Shown one piece after another: positions 45,855-53,864 of a stretch of DNA of 64,000 nucleotides. The stretch covers positions 117,206 through 181,205 of the forward strand of contig NZ_PBYA01000056.1 in the NCBI RefSeq assembly GCF_002729955.1, given 5' to 3'. A program made the translations under genes and the position numbers. The DNA is from Salinisphaera sp. Lineage in GTDB: Bacteria > Pseudomonadota > Gammaproteobacteria > Nevskiales > Salinisphaeraceae. The first letter of the stretch is position 1. Every line of letters begins with the position of its first letter. Below the pieces are notes generated by a model. That model worked only from the letters and a program-made list of their open reading frames with translations, had not been told where the DNA came from and searched no databases.

Positions 45855-46898
45855 ATGACGAGCGCGCGCGAAAACGTCGAATTCCTGCCCGATTTCTGTA
45901 CCGGTGCCCGGGTGCTGCGCGTGCTGGTGGTCTGCGAAGCGGTCGCGATCGTACTCGCGCTGGGCGGCTCGCTCAGCGACGAACTGCCGCGACGTTTTCT
46001 GCTGCTGTCGGTCTATATGCAATGGATCGGCGTCTGCAGCGCGGCCGCCCTGTGCCTGATCAAGCGCTATGCCAGTGGCATGTCGGCCCGTGGCATGGCT
46101 CTGCTGGCCTATCTCGTGTTGTTGCTGGTCACGCTCTCGATCACCGAGATCACCTACGTGGCGGGGCGCTATTCGGGGTTCGCGCTGCTGCTCGAAGACG
46201 CCTCCCACGACGGTTTTCTGGCCCGGAGCGTGGGTATCTGTGCGGTGGTGTCGGCGCTCGCGCTGCGTTACTTCTGGCTGCGTTCGGCCTGGCAGACCCA
46301 GGCCCAGGCCGAGGTGCGTGCCCGCCTGGAAGCCTTGCAGGCCCGTATCGAGCCCCATTTTCTCTTCAACAGCCTCAACAGCGTGGCCGCGCTGATCGGC
46401 GTACGCCCGGAAGCTGCCGAAACGGCGCTCGAGGATCTGGCCCTGCTGCTGCGCGCACGCCTGTCCGAACAGGGGCCGGCCGACGTGAGCCTGGGCGAGG
46501 AAATGACCCTGGTGGACGCCTATGTAGGGATCGAGTCGCTGCGCCTGGGCGAGCGCCTGCGCATGGAAATCCAGATCGCGCCGGCGGCCCGTACCTGCCG
46601 GCTGCCGGCGCTGTCTCTCCAGCCGCTGGTGGAGAATGCGATCGGCCATGGCGTGGCGAGACTGCCGGCCGGCGGCACCGTGGCGATCACCGCACAGCGG
46701 CGAGGCAATACGCTGGTGGTCGAGGTTTCGAACCCGATATCGGCCGACACCGCCGCCGTGCCGGGCAACCGTCAGGCGATGGCCAATATTCGCAATCGGC
46801 TGGCGTTGCGCTACGGTGATGCGGCCGTACTGCGGGTAAACGAGCAGCCGGACCGTTTCACGGTGGTGATGGTCGTGCCGCAGATGGCTGAACATTAG
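45855..46898 (+). CDS. algZ: LytS/AlgZ-type sensor histidine kinase
   Basis: A 347-residue membrane kinase of the LytS (HPK8-like) type. Four or so membrane segments (about 20-130) precede a cytoplasmic catalytic part. The phospho-acceptor is His168 in EPHFLFNSLNSVAALIG, the hallmark of this group, followed by PLVENAIGHGVARLPAGG, the ATP-binding N-box. AlgZ/FimS in Pseudomonas controls alginate, twitching motility and other surface traits with AlgR, which follows 23 bases downstream. No alginate gene is in the window. Confidence 0.93.
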   Translation: MTSARENVEFLPDFCTGARVLRVLVVCEAVAIVLALGGSLSDELPRRFLLLSVYMQWIGVCSAAALCLIKRYASGMSARGMALLAYLVLLLVTLSITEITYVAGRYSGFALLLEDASHDGFLARSVGICAVVSALALRYFWLRSAWQTQAQAEVRARLEALQARIEPHFLFNSLNSVAALIGVRPEAAETALEDLALLLRARLSEQGPADVSLGEEMTLVDAYVGIESLRLGERLRMEIQIAPAARTCRLPALSLQPLVENAIGHGVARLPAGGTVAITAQRRGNTLVVEVSNPISADTAAVPGNRQAMANIRNRLALRYGDAAVLRVNEQPDRFTVVMVVPQMAEH

Positions 46899-46921
46899 CG
46901 AATAGCGAAGACAGGAACGAG

Positions 46922-47650
46922 ATGCGAATCGTGATCGTCGACGACGAACCGCTGGCCCGCGAACGCCTGCGCCGGATGATCGAAGCCTTCCCCGGCTACG
47001 ACGTGGTGGGCGAGGCCGGCGATGGAAGCAGCGCGCTTGCCTGCGTTAACGACACCAGTGCCGATACCGTACTGCTCGACGTGCACATGCCGGGCATGGA
47101 CGGGCTGCAGGTTGCACGCGAACTGGCCGAGGCGGACATACCGCCGGCGGTGATCTTCGTGACCGCGCACAGCGAACATGCGCTTTCGGCGCACAACAAT
47201 CATGCCGCCGGCTATCTGCTCAAGCCGGTGCGTCGCGACGATCTCGCCGCGGCGCTGGCACGTGCACGCCAGCCCAGCCGGGCCCAGGTGGCGGCGCTGG
47301 ACGGCGTGGTCAGCGGCGACGGCCCCGCCTACATCAGTGCGCGTACCCGCGACGGCATCGAACGGGTGGCGGCCCCCGATATTCTTTATTTCTGGGCCGA
47401 CCAGAAATACACCACCGTCTACCACATGCAGGGCGAGCTGCTTATCGAGCAGTCCCTGCTCGCGCTGGAACAGGCCCTGGGGGCGGCCTTCGTACGCGTG
47501 CATCGCAAGGCGCTGGTGGCCAAACGCCATATCACCGGCCTGCGGCTGGACGGCGAGGACGGGGCCACGCTGATTCTGCGTCATGTGCGCGATCCGGTGC
47601 CGGTCAGCCGTCGCCGCCTGGCCGAGGTGCGGGCCTTGATCGAGGGGTAG
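46922..47650 (+). CDS. algR: LytTR-type response regulator AlgR
   Basis: A 242-residue regulator. The receiver (about 1-120) has IVDDEPLARERLRRMIE, Asp53 in VLLDVHMPGMDG and the ...GYLLKPVRRDDL lysine region. The LytTR DNA-binding domain (about 140-240) has VAAPDILYFWADQKYTTVYH and VRVHRKALVAKRHITGL. In Pseudomonas, AlgR binds direct repeats with the core CCGTTCGTC. It is co-directional with algZ and hemC and likely in the same operon or read-through unit. Targets in this organism are unknown; the pilin-like/GGDEF-EAL pair at 0.9-4.1 kb is one candidate. Confidence 0.95.
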   Translation: MRIVIVDDEPLARERLRRMIEAFPGYDVVGEAGDGSSALACVNDTSADTVLLDVHMPGMDGLQVARELAEADIPPAVIFVTAHSEHALSAHNNHAAGYLLKPVRRDDLAAALARARQPSRAQVAALDGVVSGDGPAYISARTRDGIERVAAPDILYFWADQKYTTVYHMQGELLIEQSLLALEQALGAAFVRVHRKALVAKRHITGLRLDGEDGATLILRHVRDPVPVSRRRLAEVRALIEG

Positions 47651-47711
47651 AATCGGCGTCCGCTCACGATTTTTACGGCGCGAGGCGTCGTCTCCAACAA
47701 GGCTTTTGTTC

Positions 47712-48632
47712 ATGTCCAAGACCCTGCGTATTGCCACCCGTCAGTCCCAGCTCGCGATGTGGCAGGCCGAGCACGTACAGGTACGGCTGCAGACCGCGCT
47801 GCCCGAAGTCGACGTGGTGCTGTTGCCCATTCGCACCGAGGGTGATCGCGTGCTCGACCGGCCGCTGGCCGAAATCGGCGGCAAGGGGCTGTTTCTCAAG
47901 GAACTCGAAGCGGCGATCGCGGCAGGCGAGGCGGATATGGCCGTGCACTCCATGAAGGATGTGCCGGCCGAACTGCCGCCGGGCTTCGCCCTGCCGACGG
48001 TGCTTGCCCCGGGCAGCCCGCTGGATGCCTTCGTCTCCAACCATTACGACACGCTGGAATCGCTGCCCGATGGCGCGCGCGTGGGCACGTCGAGCCTGCG
48101 GCGCGCGGCGATGATCAAGCATCTGCGGCCCGACCTGGAGATTCTGAGCCTGCGCGGCAACGTGCAGACACGCCTGGCCAAGCTCGACCGCGGCGATTTC
48201 GATGCCATCGTGCTCGCCTGTGCCGGCCTCGAACGCCTGGAGCTGGCCTCGCGTATCGCCAGCGAACTGACGATCGAGCAAAGCCTGCCGGCGATCGGCC
48301 AGGGTGTTCTGGGGATCGAAATTCGTGCCGATGACGACGAAACCGCGGCCCATATCGCAGCGCTGGACGACGAATACACCCATATTCGGATCGACGCCGA
48401 GCGCGCGGTGAACGCGCGGCTGGAAGGCAGCTGTCATCTGCCGATCGCCGCCCACGCCGTCCACGATGGTCAGACGCTGCGCCTTCGCGCCTGTGTGGGC
48501 AAGCCCGACGGCAGCGTGATGGTGCGCGACGAAATCAGCGGGCCGACCGGCGAAGCCGCCGAACTCGGCCATCGGCTGGCCGACCGGCTGTTGGCCGCGG
48601 GCGCCGACAAGATCCTCGCCGATCTGGAATGA
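47712..48632 (+). CDS. hemC: Hydroxymethylbilane synthase
   Basis: HemC joins four porphobilinogen units into hydroxymethylbilane, a step of haem synthesis. The 306-residue protein has RIATRQSQLAMWQAEHV at the start, the VLDRPLAEIGGKGLFLKELE and MAVHSMKDVPAELPPG motifs, VGTSSLRRAAM and the dipyrromethane-binding Cys241 in LEGSCHLPIAAHA. Length is standard. ATG 47712 gives the normal start. The stop overlaps hemD by four bases. Confidence 0.97.
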   Translation: MSKTLRIATRQSQLAMWQAEHVQVRLQTALPEVDVVLLPIRTEGDRVLDRPLAEIGGKGLFLKELEAAIAAGEADMAVHSMKDVPAELPPGFALPTVLAPGSPLDAFVSNHYDTLESLPDGARVGTSSLRRAAMIKHLRPDLEILSLRGNVQTRLAKLDRGDFDAIVLACAGLERLELASRIASELTIEQSLPAIGQGVLGIEIRADDDETAAHIAALDDEYTHIRIDAERAVNARLEGSCHLPIAAHAVHDGQTLRLRACVGKPDGSVMVRDEISGPTGEAAELGHRLADRLLAAGADKILADLE

Positions 48633-49411
48633 GCTTGCCGCTGGCCGGGCAAACGATTTGGCTCACGCGGGCCGAGCATCAGAACGCGGCGTGGGCACGA
48701 TCGTTGGAAGAGGCGGGGGCGACGGTCGTTCTCGAACCGCTTATGGCGATCGAGCCAGTAACCGATCGCCAGACCGCCTATCGCGAGCTGATGCAGGCAG
48801 CGAATGCCGATCGGCTATTGGCCACCAGTACCAACGCCGTCGATGCCGCCTGGCAGCTCATGCCGGGGTTTGCGCCGACCGGCCGGCTATACGGCGTCGG
48901 CAGTGCCAGCGCGCAGGCGCTGGAGGCCGCGGCCGGCCGTACGGTGGAACGTCCCGCGGGGGCGTTCACCAGCGAAGGGCTGCTCGCCATGGACACGCTC
49001 ACCGACGTCCAAGGTCTGGATATCGCCATCCTTTCCGGCGAGGGCGGGCGCAATCTGCTGGTGGACATGCTCGCCGAGCGGGGTGCCCGGGTGCGCAAGA
49101 CCGCGCTCTATCGGCGTCGCTGGCTCACGCCCCGCCGCGAGCGTCTGGCGCAGCTCGTTCGCCGCGCGGATACGGTGATCGTGACCAGCGGCGAGGCGCT
49201 GACGCATCTGTGCGACATCGTCGACACGGGCGCTGACAAGGGCCTGCGAGCCGATCTGGAGCGCTGTCGGTTGGTGGCGCCAAGCATGCGTGTGGTAAAA
49301 CAGACCGATCAACGCCTGAACTGGCAGCATGCGCCGTTGATCGTCGAACGCATCAGCGGCGAGGCCATCGTGGCCGCGCTTGCGCGGCTATCGACGGGCG
49401 ACCGACAATAG
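48629..49411 (+). CDS. hemD: Uroporphyrinogen-III synthase
   Basis: HemD closes hydroxymethylbilane into uroporphyrinogen III. The protein (260 aa) has the N-terminal IWLTRAEHQNAAWARSLEEAG, then LLATSTNAVDAAWQL, GVGSASAQALEAA and the typical LSGEGGRNLLVDMLAERGARV. The family is weakly conserved, but the position directly after hemC makes the assignment firm. It starts on ATGA overlapping the hemC stop. Confidence 0.93.
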   Translation: MSLPLAGQTIWLTRAEHQNAAWARSLEEAGATVVLEPLMAIEPVTDRQTAYRELMQAANADRLLATSTNAVDAAWQLMPGFAPTGRLYGVGSASAQALEAAAGRTVERPAGAFTSEGLLAMDTLTDVQGLDIAILSGEGGRNLLVDMLAERGARVRKTALYRRRWLTPRRERLAQLVRRADTVIVTSGEALTHLCDIVDTGADKGLRADLERCRLVAPSMRVVKQTDQRLNWQHAPLIVERISGEAIVAALARLSTGDRQ

Positions 49412-49457
49412 CAGCCATCGCTACGGGCTATCGGCTACCGGGGGAATCCGCCGCCAC

Positions 49458-50972
49458 ATGAGTGAAGAAAAGCGTAACGACGCCCCTTCGAACAAGGGCG
49501 CTGACCAGAACAAGAGCGCGACCAGCGCTTCCACATCGGCCAGTGCCAGCAGTGGCGCGTCGAAATCATCGGCCGGCAAGCAGGCCGATAAATCGACTTC
49601 CGGCCAGGCAAGCACTAAACCCGCCGCAGCGGGCGCTAAGACGTCCGGCGCGGGTTCGTCGAGGACGTCAAACGCGAATGCCGCCGGCGCCGGCAAGACC
49701 GGTTCTTCGGCCACAAACCCCGGGTCGACGACGGCCGCCAGTACGGCGGCATCGAAGACGACCGGCCACGGTTCCGGCACGCCGAACCGCCCGTCCAGTA
49801 GCTCGCACAGTGGCAGCGGCGGTGGCAAGCCGCCGATGATCGCCATCGTGGCGGTGGTGATCGCGCTCATCGCGCTGGTGATTTCCGGCTGGCTGCTCTA
49901 TCGCGGCGAACAGCGACTTGCCTCGGCCGATTCGCGGCTGGACACGGTCGAAAAGAGCGTGCAGTCGAGCGTGCAGGACATCGTCATGCCGCGCCTGTCG
50001 CGTTTTGATTCGCGGCTGCAGTCGCTGGATTCCGATCTCGGCGATCTGGGCTCGCGTATCGACCAGCAGGGGCAGAACCTGTCGGATATGCAGGAGTCGC
50101 TGCAAGCCACCCAGACCCAGCTCGCCGAACTGGCCGATGCGCGCAACGAAGGCGCGAGCCGCCTGCAACTCGACCAGATCGAATCGCTGCTGCGCGTAGC
50201 CAATCAGCGGCTGCAGCTCTATGACGACCCGCAGGGCGCGGCGCGTGCGCTGGAAATGGCCAGCGATGCGATCGCCCGCAAGAACGATCCGCGTCTGTTC
50301 AATATCCGCGGCGAGATCGCCAACGAAGTGGCAGCGTTGCAGGCGCTGCCGTCGCCGGATATCGAAGGTTTGTCGCTACAGCTGGCCGCCCTGATCGAAC
50401 AGGTGCCGCAGCTGCCGCTGGATTCGAGCGTGCCCAGCGAATACGACAATCAGGAAAGTCAGGCCCAGGCCTCGGACGACGATTCGAGCATGAGCTTCGA
50501 CGAGTTCCAGTCGCAGTTCAGCCAGGGCTGGGATCACTTCAAGAACTCGGTGGGCGATGCGCTTTCGGGGATGATGACCATCCGCCGTTCGGACGGCACC
50601 CAGCGTGCGCTGCTGCCGCCGGATCAGGCGTTCTTCTTGAACCAGAACCTGCAGCTGGAACTGCGTAGCGCAAGGCTGGCCCTGCTCGAGCGCGATACCG
50701 AGAACTATCGCGACAGCCTGGAAACCGCGCGTGTGTGGCTCAAGGATTTTTACGATACCGACGCCGCACCGGTCAGCCATATGCGCGACCGGCTCAAGCA
50801 GATGGGCAACGTCAAGCTCGACTGGGATACGCCGGATATTTCGCGCAGTCTGGTTCTGCTCGAACAGCTCAAGTCGCGTCGCAGTGGCGGCCAATCAGGC
50901 GGCACCAGCGGCTCGGGCAATCAGGACAACGATGCTAGCGCCGGTGAGCAGTCCGGCCAGGATGGTGCATGA
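49458..50972 (+). CDS. hemX: HemX-like membrane protein with long low-complexity N-terminus
   Basis: A 504-residue inner-membrane protein of the HemX family (often mis-named uroporphyrinogen methyltransferase). The first ~125 residues are a disordered Ser/Ala/Thr/Gly/Lys-rich stretch. One membrane helix follows (about 131-153, IAIVAVVIALIALVISGWLLY). The periplasmic part has a coiled coil (about 160-250, RLDTVEKSVQSSVQDIVMPRL) and the conserved LDQIESLLRVANQRLQLYDD and LLPPDQAFFLNQNLQLELRSARLALL. It lies between hemD and hemY and overlaps hemY's start. Its exact role in haem synthesis is unknown. Confidence 0.93.
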   Translation: MSEEKRNDAPSNKGADQNKSATSASTSASASSGASKSSAGKQADKSTSGQASTKPAAAGAKTSGAGSSRTSNANAAGAGKTGSSATNPGSTTAASTAASKTTGHGSGTPNRPSSSSHSGSGGGKPPMIAIVAVVIALIALVISGWLLYRGEQRLASADSRLDTVEKSVQSSVQDIVMPRLSRFDSRLQSLDSDLGDLGSRIDQQGQNLSDMQESLQATQTQLAELADARNEGASRLQLDQIESLLRVANQRLQLYDDPQGAARALEMASDAIARKNDPRLFNIRGEIANEVAALQALPSPDIEGLSLQLAALIEQVPQLPLDSSVPSEYDNQESQAQASDDDSSMSFDEFQSQFSQGWDHFKNSVGDALSGMMTIRRSDGTQRALLPPDQAFFLNQNLQLELRSARLALLERDTENYRDSLETARVWLKDFYDTDAAPVSHMRDRLKQMGNVKLDWDTPDISRSLVLLEQLKSRRSGGQSGGTSGSGNQDNDASAGEQSGQDGA

Positions 50973-52159
50973 TGCGGCGTACGCTGCTGGCTTTCTGCCT
51001 ATTCGTCATCCTCGGCATCGTGGTCGCGCTGGTCTTTCGCGACCAGCAGGGGTATCTGCTGCTGTCGTTTGGCGGCTGGGAAGTGGAAACCTCCCTGCTG
51101 TTCGCCGTGGCTGCGCTGCTCGTGGTGATCGCCCTCGTAATCGCCGTATGGAAGCTCATCGTGGCCGGGGTTCTGCTGCCGCGTTCGCTGCGCGAGCGTG
51201 TCGCCCGCCGGCGTGAGCGCAAGGCCCGGCATTCGCTCTATGATGGCCTGCAGCTGTTGCTGGAAGGGCGCTGGTCGCGTGCCGAGACCGAGCTCGGTCG
51301 TCTGGCCGACCGCCACGAAGCGCCTGGCCTGAACTACCTGCTGGCCGCACGCGCGGCCCAGTTCCAGGGGCATGTGTCCGATCGCGATCGGTTTCTGGAG
51401 CTGGCCTCATCCAAGAAGGGCGCCAGCGAACTGGCCGTGCTGCTCACCCAGGCCCAGCTGCAGATCCAGCAGGGTCAGAGCGCCGAGGCCATGGCCTGCC
51501 TTTCCCGGCTCTATCAAATGGAGCCCACCCACCCGCAGGTGCTTCAGCTCTACGCGGCGCAGTCGGCGAGCGTGGGCGACTACAAGCAGCTGCGAGAGCT
51601 GGTGCCGTCGCTCTACAAATACGGCGACATGCCCACCGAAAATATCGATCGGCTGGCCGTGGATGCCTGGAACGACGATCTCACCCATCATCAGCAGAAA
51701 GATGCCATCGCCTTGACCACGGCCTGGAAGCGCGTGCCCAAACGGCTGCGCACCAAGCCCGGCATGGTCGAACGCTATGCCAAGCTGCTCAAGCTTGCCG
51801 GCGCGGACGAGCAGGCGGCCGACGTCATACGCGATACGCTCAAGCACGAGTGGAGTGCATCGCTGGCGCTGCTGTTCGGCGATCTGGAATGCGCCGATCG
51901 CACCGCACAGCTGGCCACGGTCGAGAACTGGCTCAAGCAGTATGGTGAAGAGCCGGAGCTGTTGCTGGTGGCAGGGCGTCTGTGCCTGCGCAACCGGCTG
52001 TGGGGCCGGGCACGCAGCTATTTCGAGGCCAGCCAGAAGAACCAGTCGCGCCCCGATGCGCTGCTCGAACTGGGCCGGCTGTTCGAGGAAATCAACGAAA
52101 AAGAGGAAGCGCGTTCGGCCTATCGTCGCGGCCTCGAGCTGCGCGACGCGAACCGCTAG
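50969..52159 (+). CDS. hemY: HemY-like TPR membrane protein
   Basis: A 396-residue protein with two N-terminal membrane helices (about 4-22 and 38-62), then tetratricopeptide-type repeats (about 85-390). Conserved HemY features are LAFCLFVILGIVVALVFRDQQGYLL, RREHKARHS-type basic loop after the second helix, GLQLLLEGRWSRAE, LNYLLAARAAQFQG and LLVAGRLCLRNRLWGRARSYFE. This is the proteobacterial HemY of the hem operon, not the protoporphyrinogen oxidase of the same name in Bacillus. The ATG overlaps the hemX stop. Confidence 0.94.
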   Translation: MMRRTLLAFCLFVILGIVVALVFRDQQGYLLLSFGGWEVETSLLFAVAALLVVIALVIAVWKLIVAGVLLPRSLRERVARRRERKARHSLYDGLQLLLEGRWSRAETELGRLADRHEAPGLNYLLAARAAQFQGHVSDRDRFLELASSKKGASELAVLLTQAQLQIQQGQSAEAMACLSRLYQMEPTHPQVLQLYAAQSASVGDYKQLRELVPSLYKYGDMPTENIDRLAVDAWNDDLTHHQQKDAIALTTAWKRVPKRLRTKPGMVERYAKLLKLAGADEQAADVIRDTLKHEWSASLALLFGDLECADRTAQLATVENWLKQYGEEPELLLVAGRLCLRNRLWGRARSYFEASQKNQSRPDALLELGRLFEEINEKEEARSAYRRGLELRDANR

Positions 52160-52161
52160 GT

Positions 52162-53025
52162 TTGGCTTCGCATAGTCTGATCATCGGCTGCGGCGACACG
52201 GGCGTTCGTGTTGCCGCACGCGCGGTCGCCGCGGGCGATCGCGTGACCGGCGTAGTACGCAGCCAGGCCAGCGCGGCCAAGGTGCGAGCGGTGGGTGCAA
52301 AAGCGCTCCTGGTCGATCTGGACACCGACGCCCTCGAACTGCCGGCCTGCGACCGGCTGTTCTATTTCGCCCCGCCCCAGCGCGAGGGCGAGACCGATAC
52401 ACGCATGGCGCGGGTGCTGGCCGCCCTCGACGGGCCGCCGACCTATACCGTCTATATCAGCACCAGCGGCGTCTACGGCGACTGTGGCGGTGCCTGGGTG
52501 GATGAAACCCGGCCCGTGAACGCCGAGAGCGAACGGGCCAAGCGCCGCGTGGACGCCGAGCGCCGCATACTCGACTTCTCGCCCCAGGCGCGCGTGCTGC
52601 GCGCACCGGGCATCTATGGGCCGAATCGTCTGCCGGTGGACCGGGTACGCGAGGCCACGCCCATTCTCGACGACGCGGACGGCGGCTGGAGCAACCGTAT
52701 TCATATCGACGATCTGGGTGCGATCGCCTGGCTGGCCGGTACCCGGTCGCTCGACCACAATCTTTACAACGCCAGCGATGGGCATCCGACCGGGCTCGGT
52801 GTCTACTACGACACCCTGGCCGAGATGCTGGGTGTGGCCTCGCCACCGCGTATTTCCTGGGCCGAGGCCGAGCAGCGTTTTTCCGCCATGCGGCTATCGT
52901 TTCTGCGCGAGTCCCGGCGCCTGAGCAACCAGCGCCTGCTCGACGATACCGGCTACGAATTCGCCTTCGCGGATTTCCGCGATGGCCTGGCGGCCAGCCT
53001 CAAGGCCGAACCGCCGCTGGACTGA
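52162..53025 (+). CDS. NAD(P)-dependent atypical SDR, YeeZ-like
   Basis: A 287-residue extended-SDR relative. It begins (TTG start) MASHSLIIGCGDTGVRVAARAVAAGD with a Rossmann loop, has ISTSGVYGDCGGAWVDE (the family's STSGVYG/active-site area) and RAPGIYGPNRLPVDRVR. It resembles E. coli YeeZ and similar proteins of unknown substrate. The TTG at 52162 follows the hemY stop by two bases, so it is probably part of the hem operon. A conserved ATG is not available. The catalytic Tyr-x3-Lys is not in the usual form, as in other atypical SDRs. Confidence 0.85.
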   Translation: MASHSLIIGCGDTGVRVAARAVAAGDRVTGVVRSQASAAKVRAVGAKALLVDLDTDALELPACDRLFYFAPPQREGETDTRMARVLAALDGPPTYTVYISTSGVYGDCGGAWVDETRPVNAESERAKRRVDAERRILDFSPQARVLRAPGIYGPNRLPVDRVREATPILDDADGGWSNRIHIDDLGAIAWLAGTRSLDHNLYNASDGHPTGLGVYYDTLAEMLGVASPPRISWAEAEQRFSAMRLSFLRESRRLSNQRLLDDTGYEFAFADFRDGLAASLKAEPPLD

Positions 53026-53088
53026 TAACCCGGCGCCAAAACAGCTGACTAGGCCCGCGGGCAGGGTTTCATGCCATGGGCTGCGGTT

Positions 53089-53220
53089 CTCAAGGGGGTG
53101 TCCGCAGATCGACGCAGATTCACGCAGATGAAAAGCGGGACCGCGGAAATCCGACGCTGCCAGATGCTCTGTCGGGATCTGTGTTGATCGGTGTCGATCT
53201 TTGGTGCGATGACGCCAAGC
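53089..53220. repeat. Second cluster of GCAGAT-type repeats (inverted pair)
   Basis: At 53101-53134 the sequence TCCGCAGATCGACGCAGATT... contains three CGCAGAT units. At 53176-53200 a mirror copy (GATCTGTGTTGATCGG) appears in reverse. The pair could fold into a stem. It is the same motif family as that at 43.2-43.6 kb. It lies between the SDR gene and a small lipoprotein gene. Confidence 0.65.
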
Positions 53221-53230
53221 CGGCGAGGGC

Positions 53231-53695
53231 TCAGCCGCCGGCGCCCACCGTCGGTGCGATCAGCCCATTGCGGTCCAGCCCGGTGGCGAAGCGGGAGATC
53301 ACGTCGTCCAGGCAGTGCGCGCCGGTGAGAGCGAACACCACGGTGCCGCCGCGATTTTCGATCATGGCGGCGTTGTAGATGAAGCTGGGCATGCCGCCGC
53401 GACAGTTGCCGATGCGATCCTCGGAGAGCGTGAGTCGATATCTCGCCTGCCGGGCCAGGCTGTCGTAGGCGCGGTTGCGATCGAGTGCGGCGGCGTCGTA
53501 CGACATCAGCGCCCAGCCGCGCTCGCGCAGACTCGCCCGCAGGCGCTCGAGAAGCAGCCCGTCGCCGGCGGGTACCGCGACCGCCCGCGTGGAGGCGTCG
53601 TCCACCGGCGCCGGCAGCGGTGCACTGGCACAGGCGGTCAGCATGCCGTAAAGCACGATCGCGAGGGCGGTCAGGGGCGTCTTGCGGGGCTTCAT
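53231..53695 (-). CDS. Small lipoprotein, hypothetical
   Basis: A 154-residue protein with a lipoprotein signal (MKPRKTPLTALAIVLYGM, lipobox LTAC, Cys near residue 22). The mature part contains LLLERLRASLRERGWALM and the ARYRLTLSEDRIGNCRGGMPSF region. Two cysteines (in NCRGG and GAHC) could form a disulphide in the periplasm. I recognise no family. It stands alone between repeats and the RND operon. Confidence 0.78.
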   Translation of the reverse strand: MKPRKTPLTALAIVLYGMLTACASAPLPAPVDDASTRAVAVPAGDGLLLERLRASLRERGWALMSYDAAALDRNRAYDSLARQARYRLTLSEDRIGNCRGGMPSFIYNAAMIENRGGTVVFALTGAHCLDDVISRFATGLDRNGLIAPTVGAGG

Positions 53696-53864
53696 CGGCG
53701 GCGGTCTCGGGCGGGCTCAGCGCCTCAGGATAACCCTCATCGTGGCGGCGCGCAGAACCGGATCGTATCGGCGTGGGAAAAGCGGATAGGCGTCGCGATT
53801 GTCGCCAGCGGCGCGGGCCGTTTGCCCCGGCTATCAACCCGCGACACGATCAGTTCCTGCCGAC

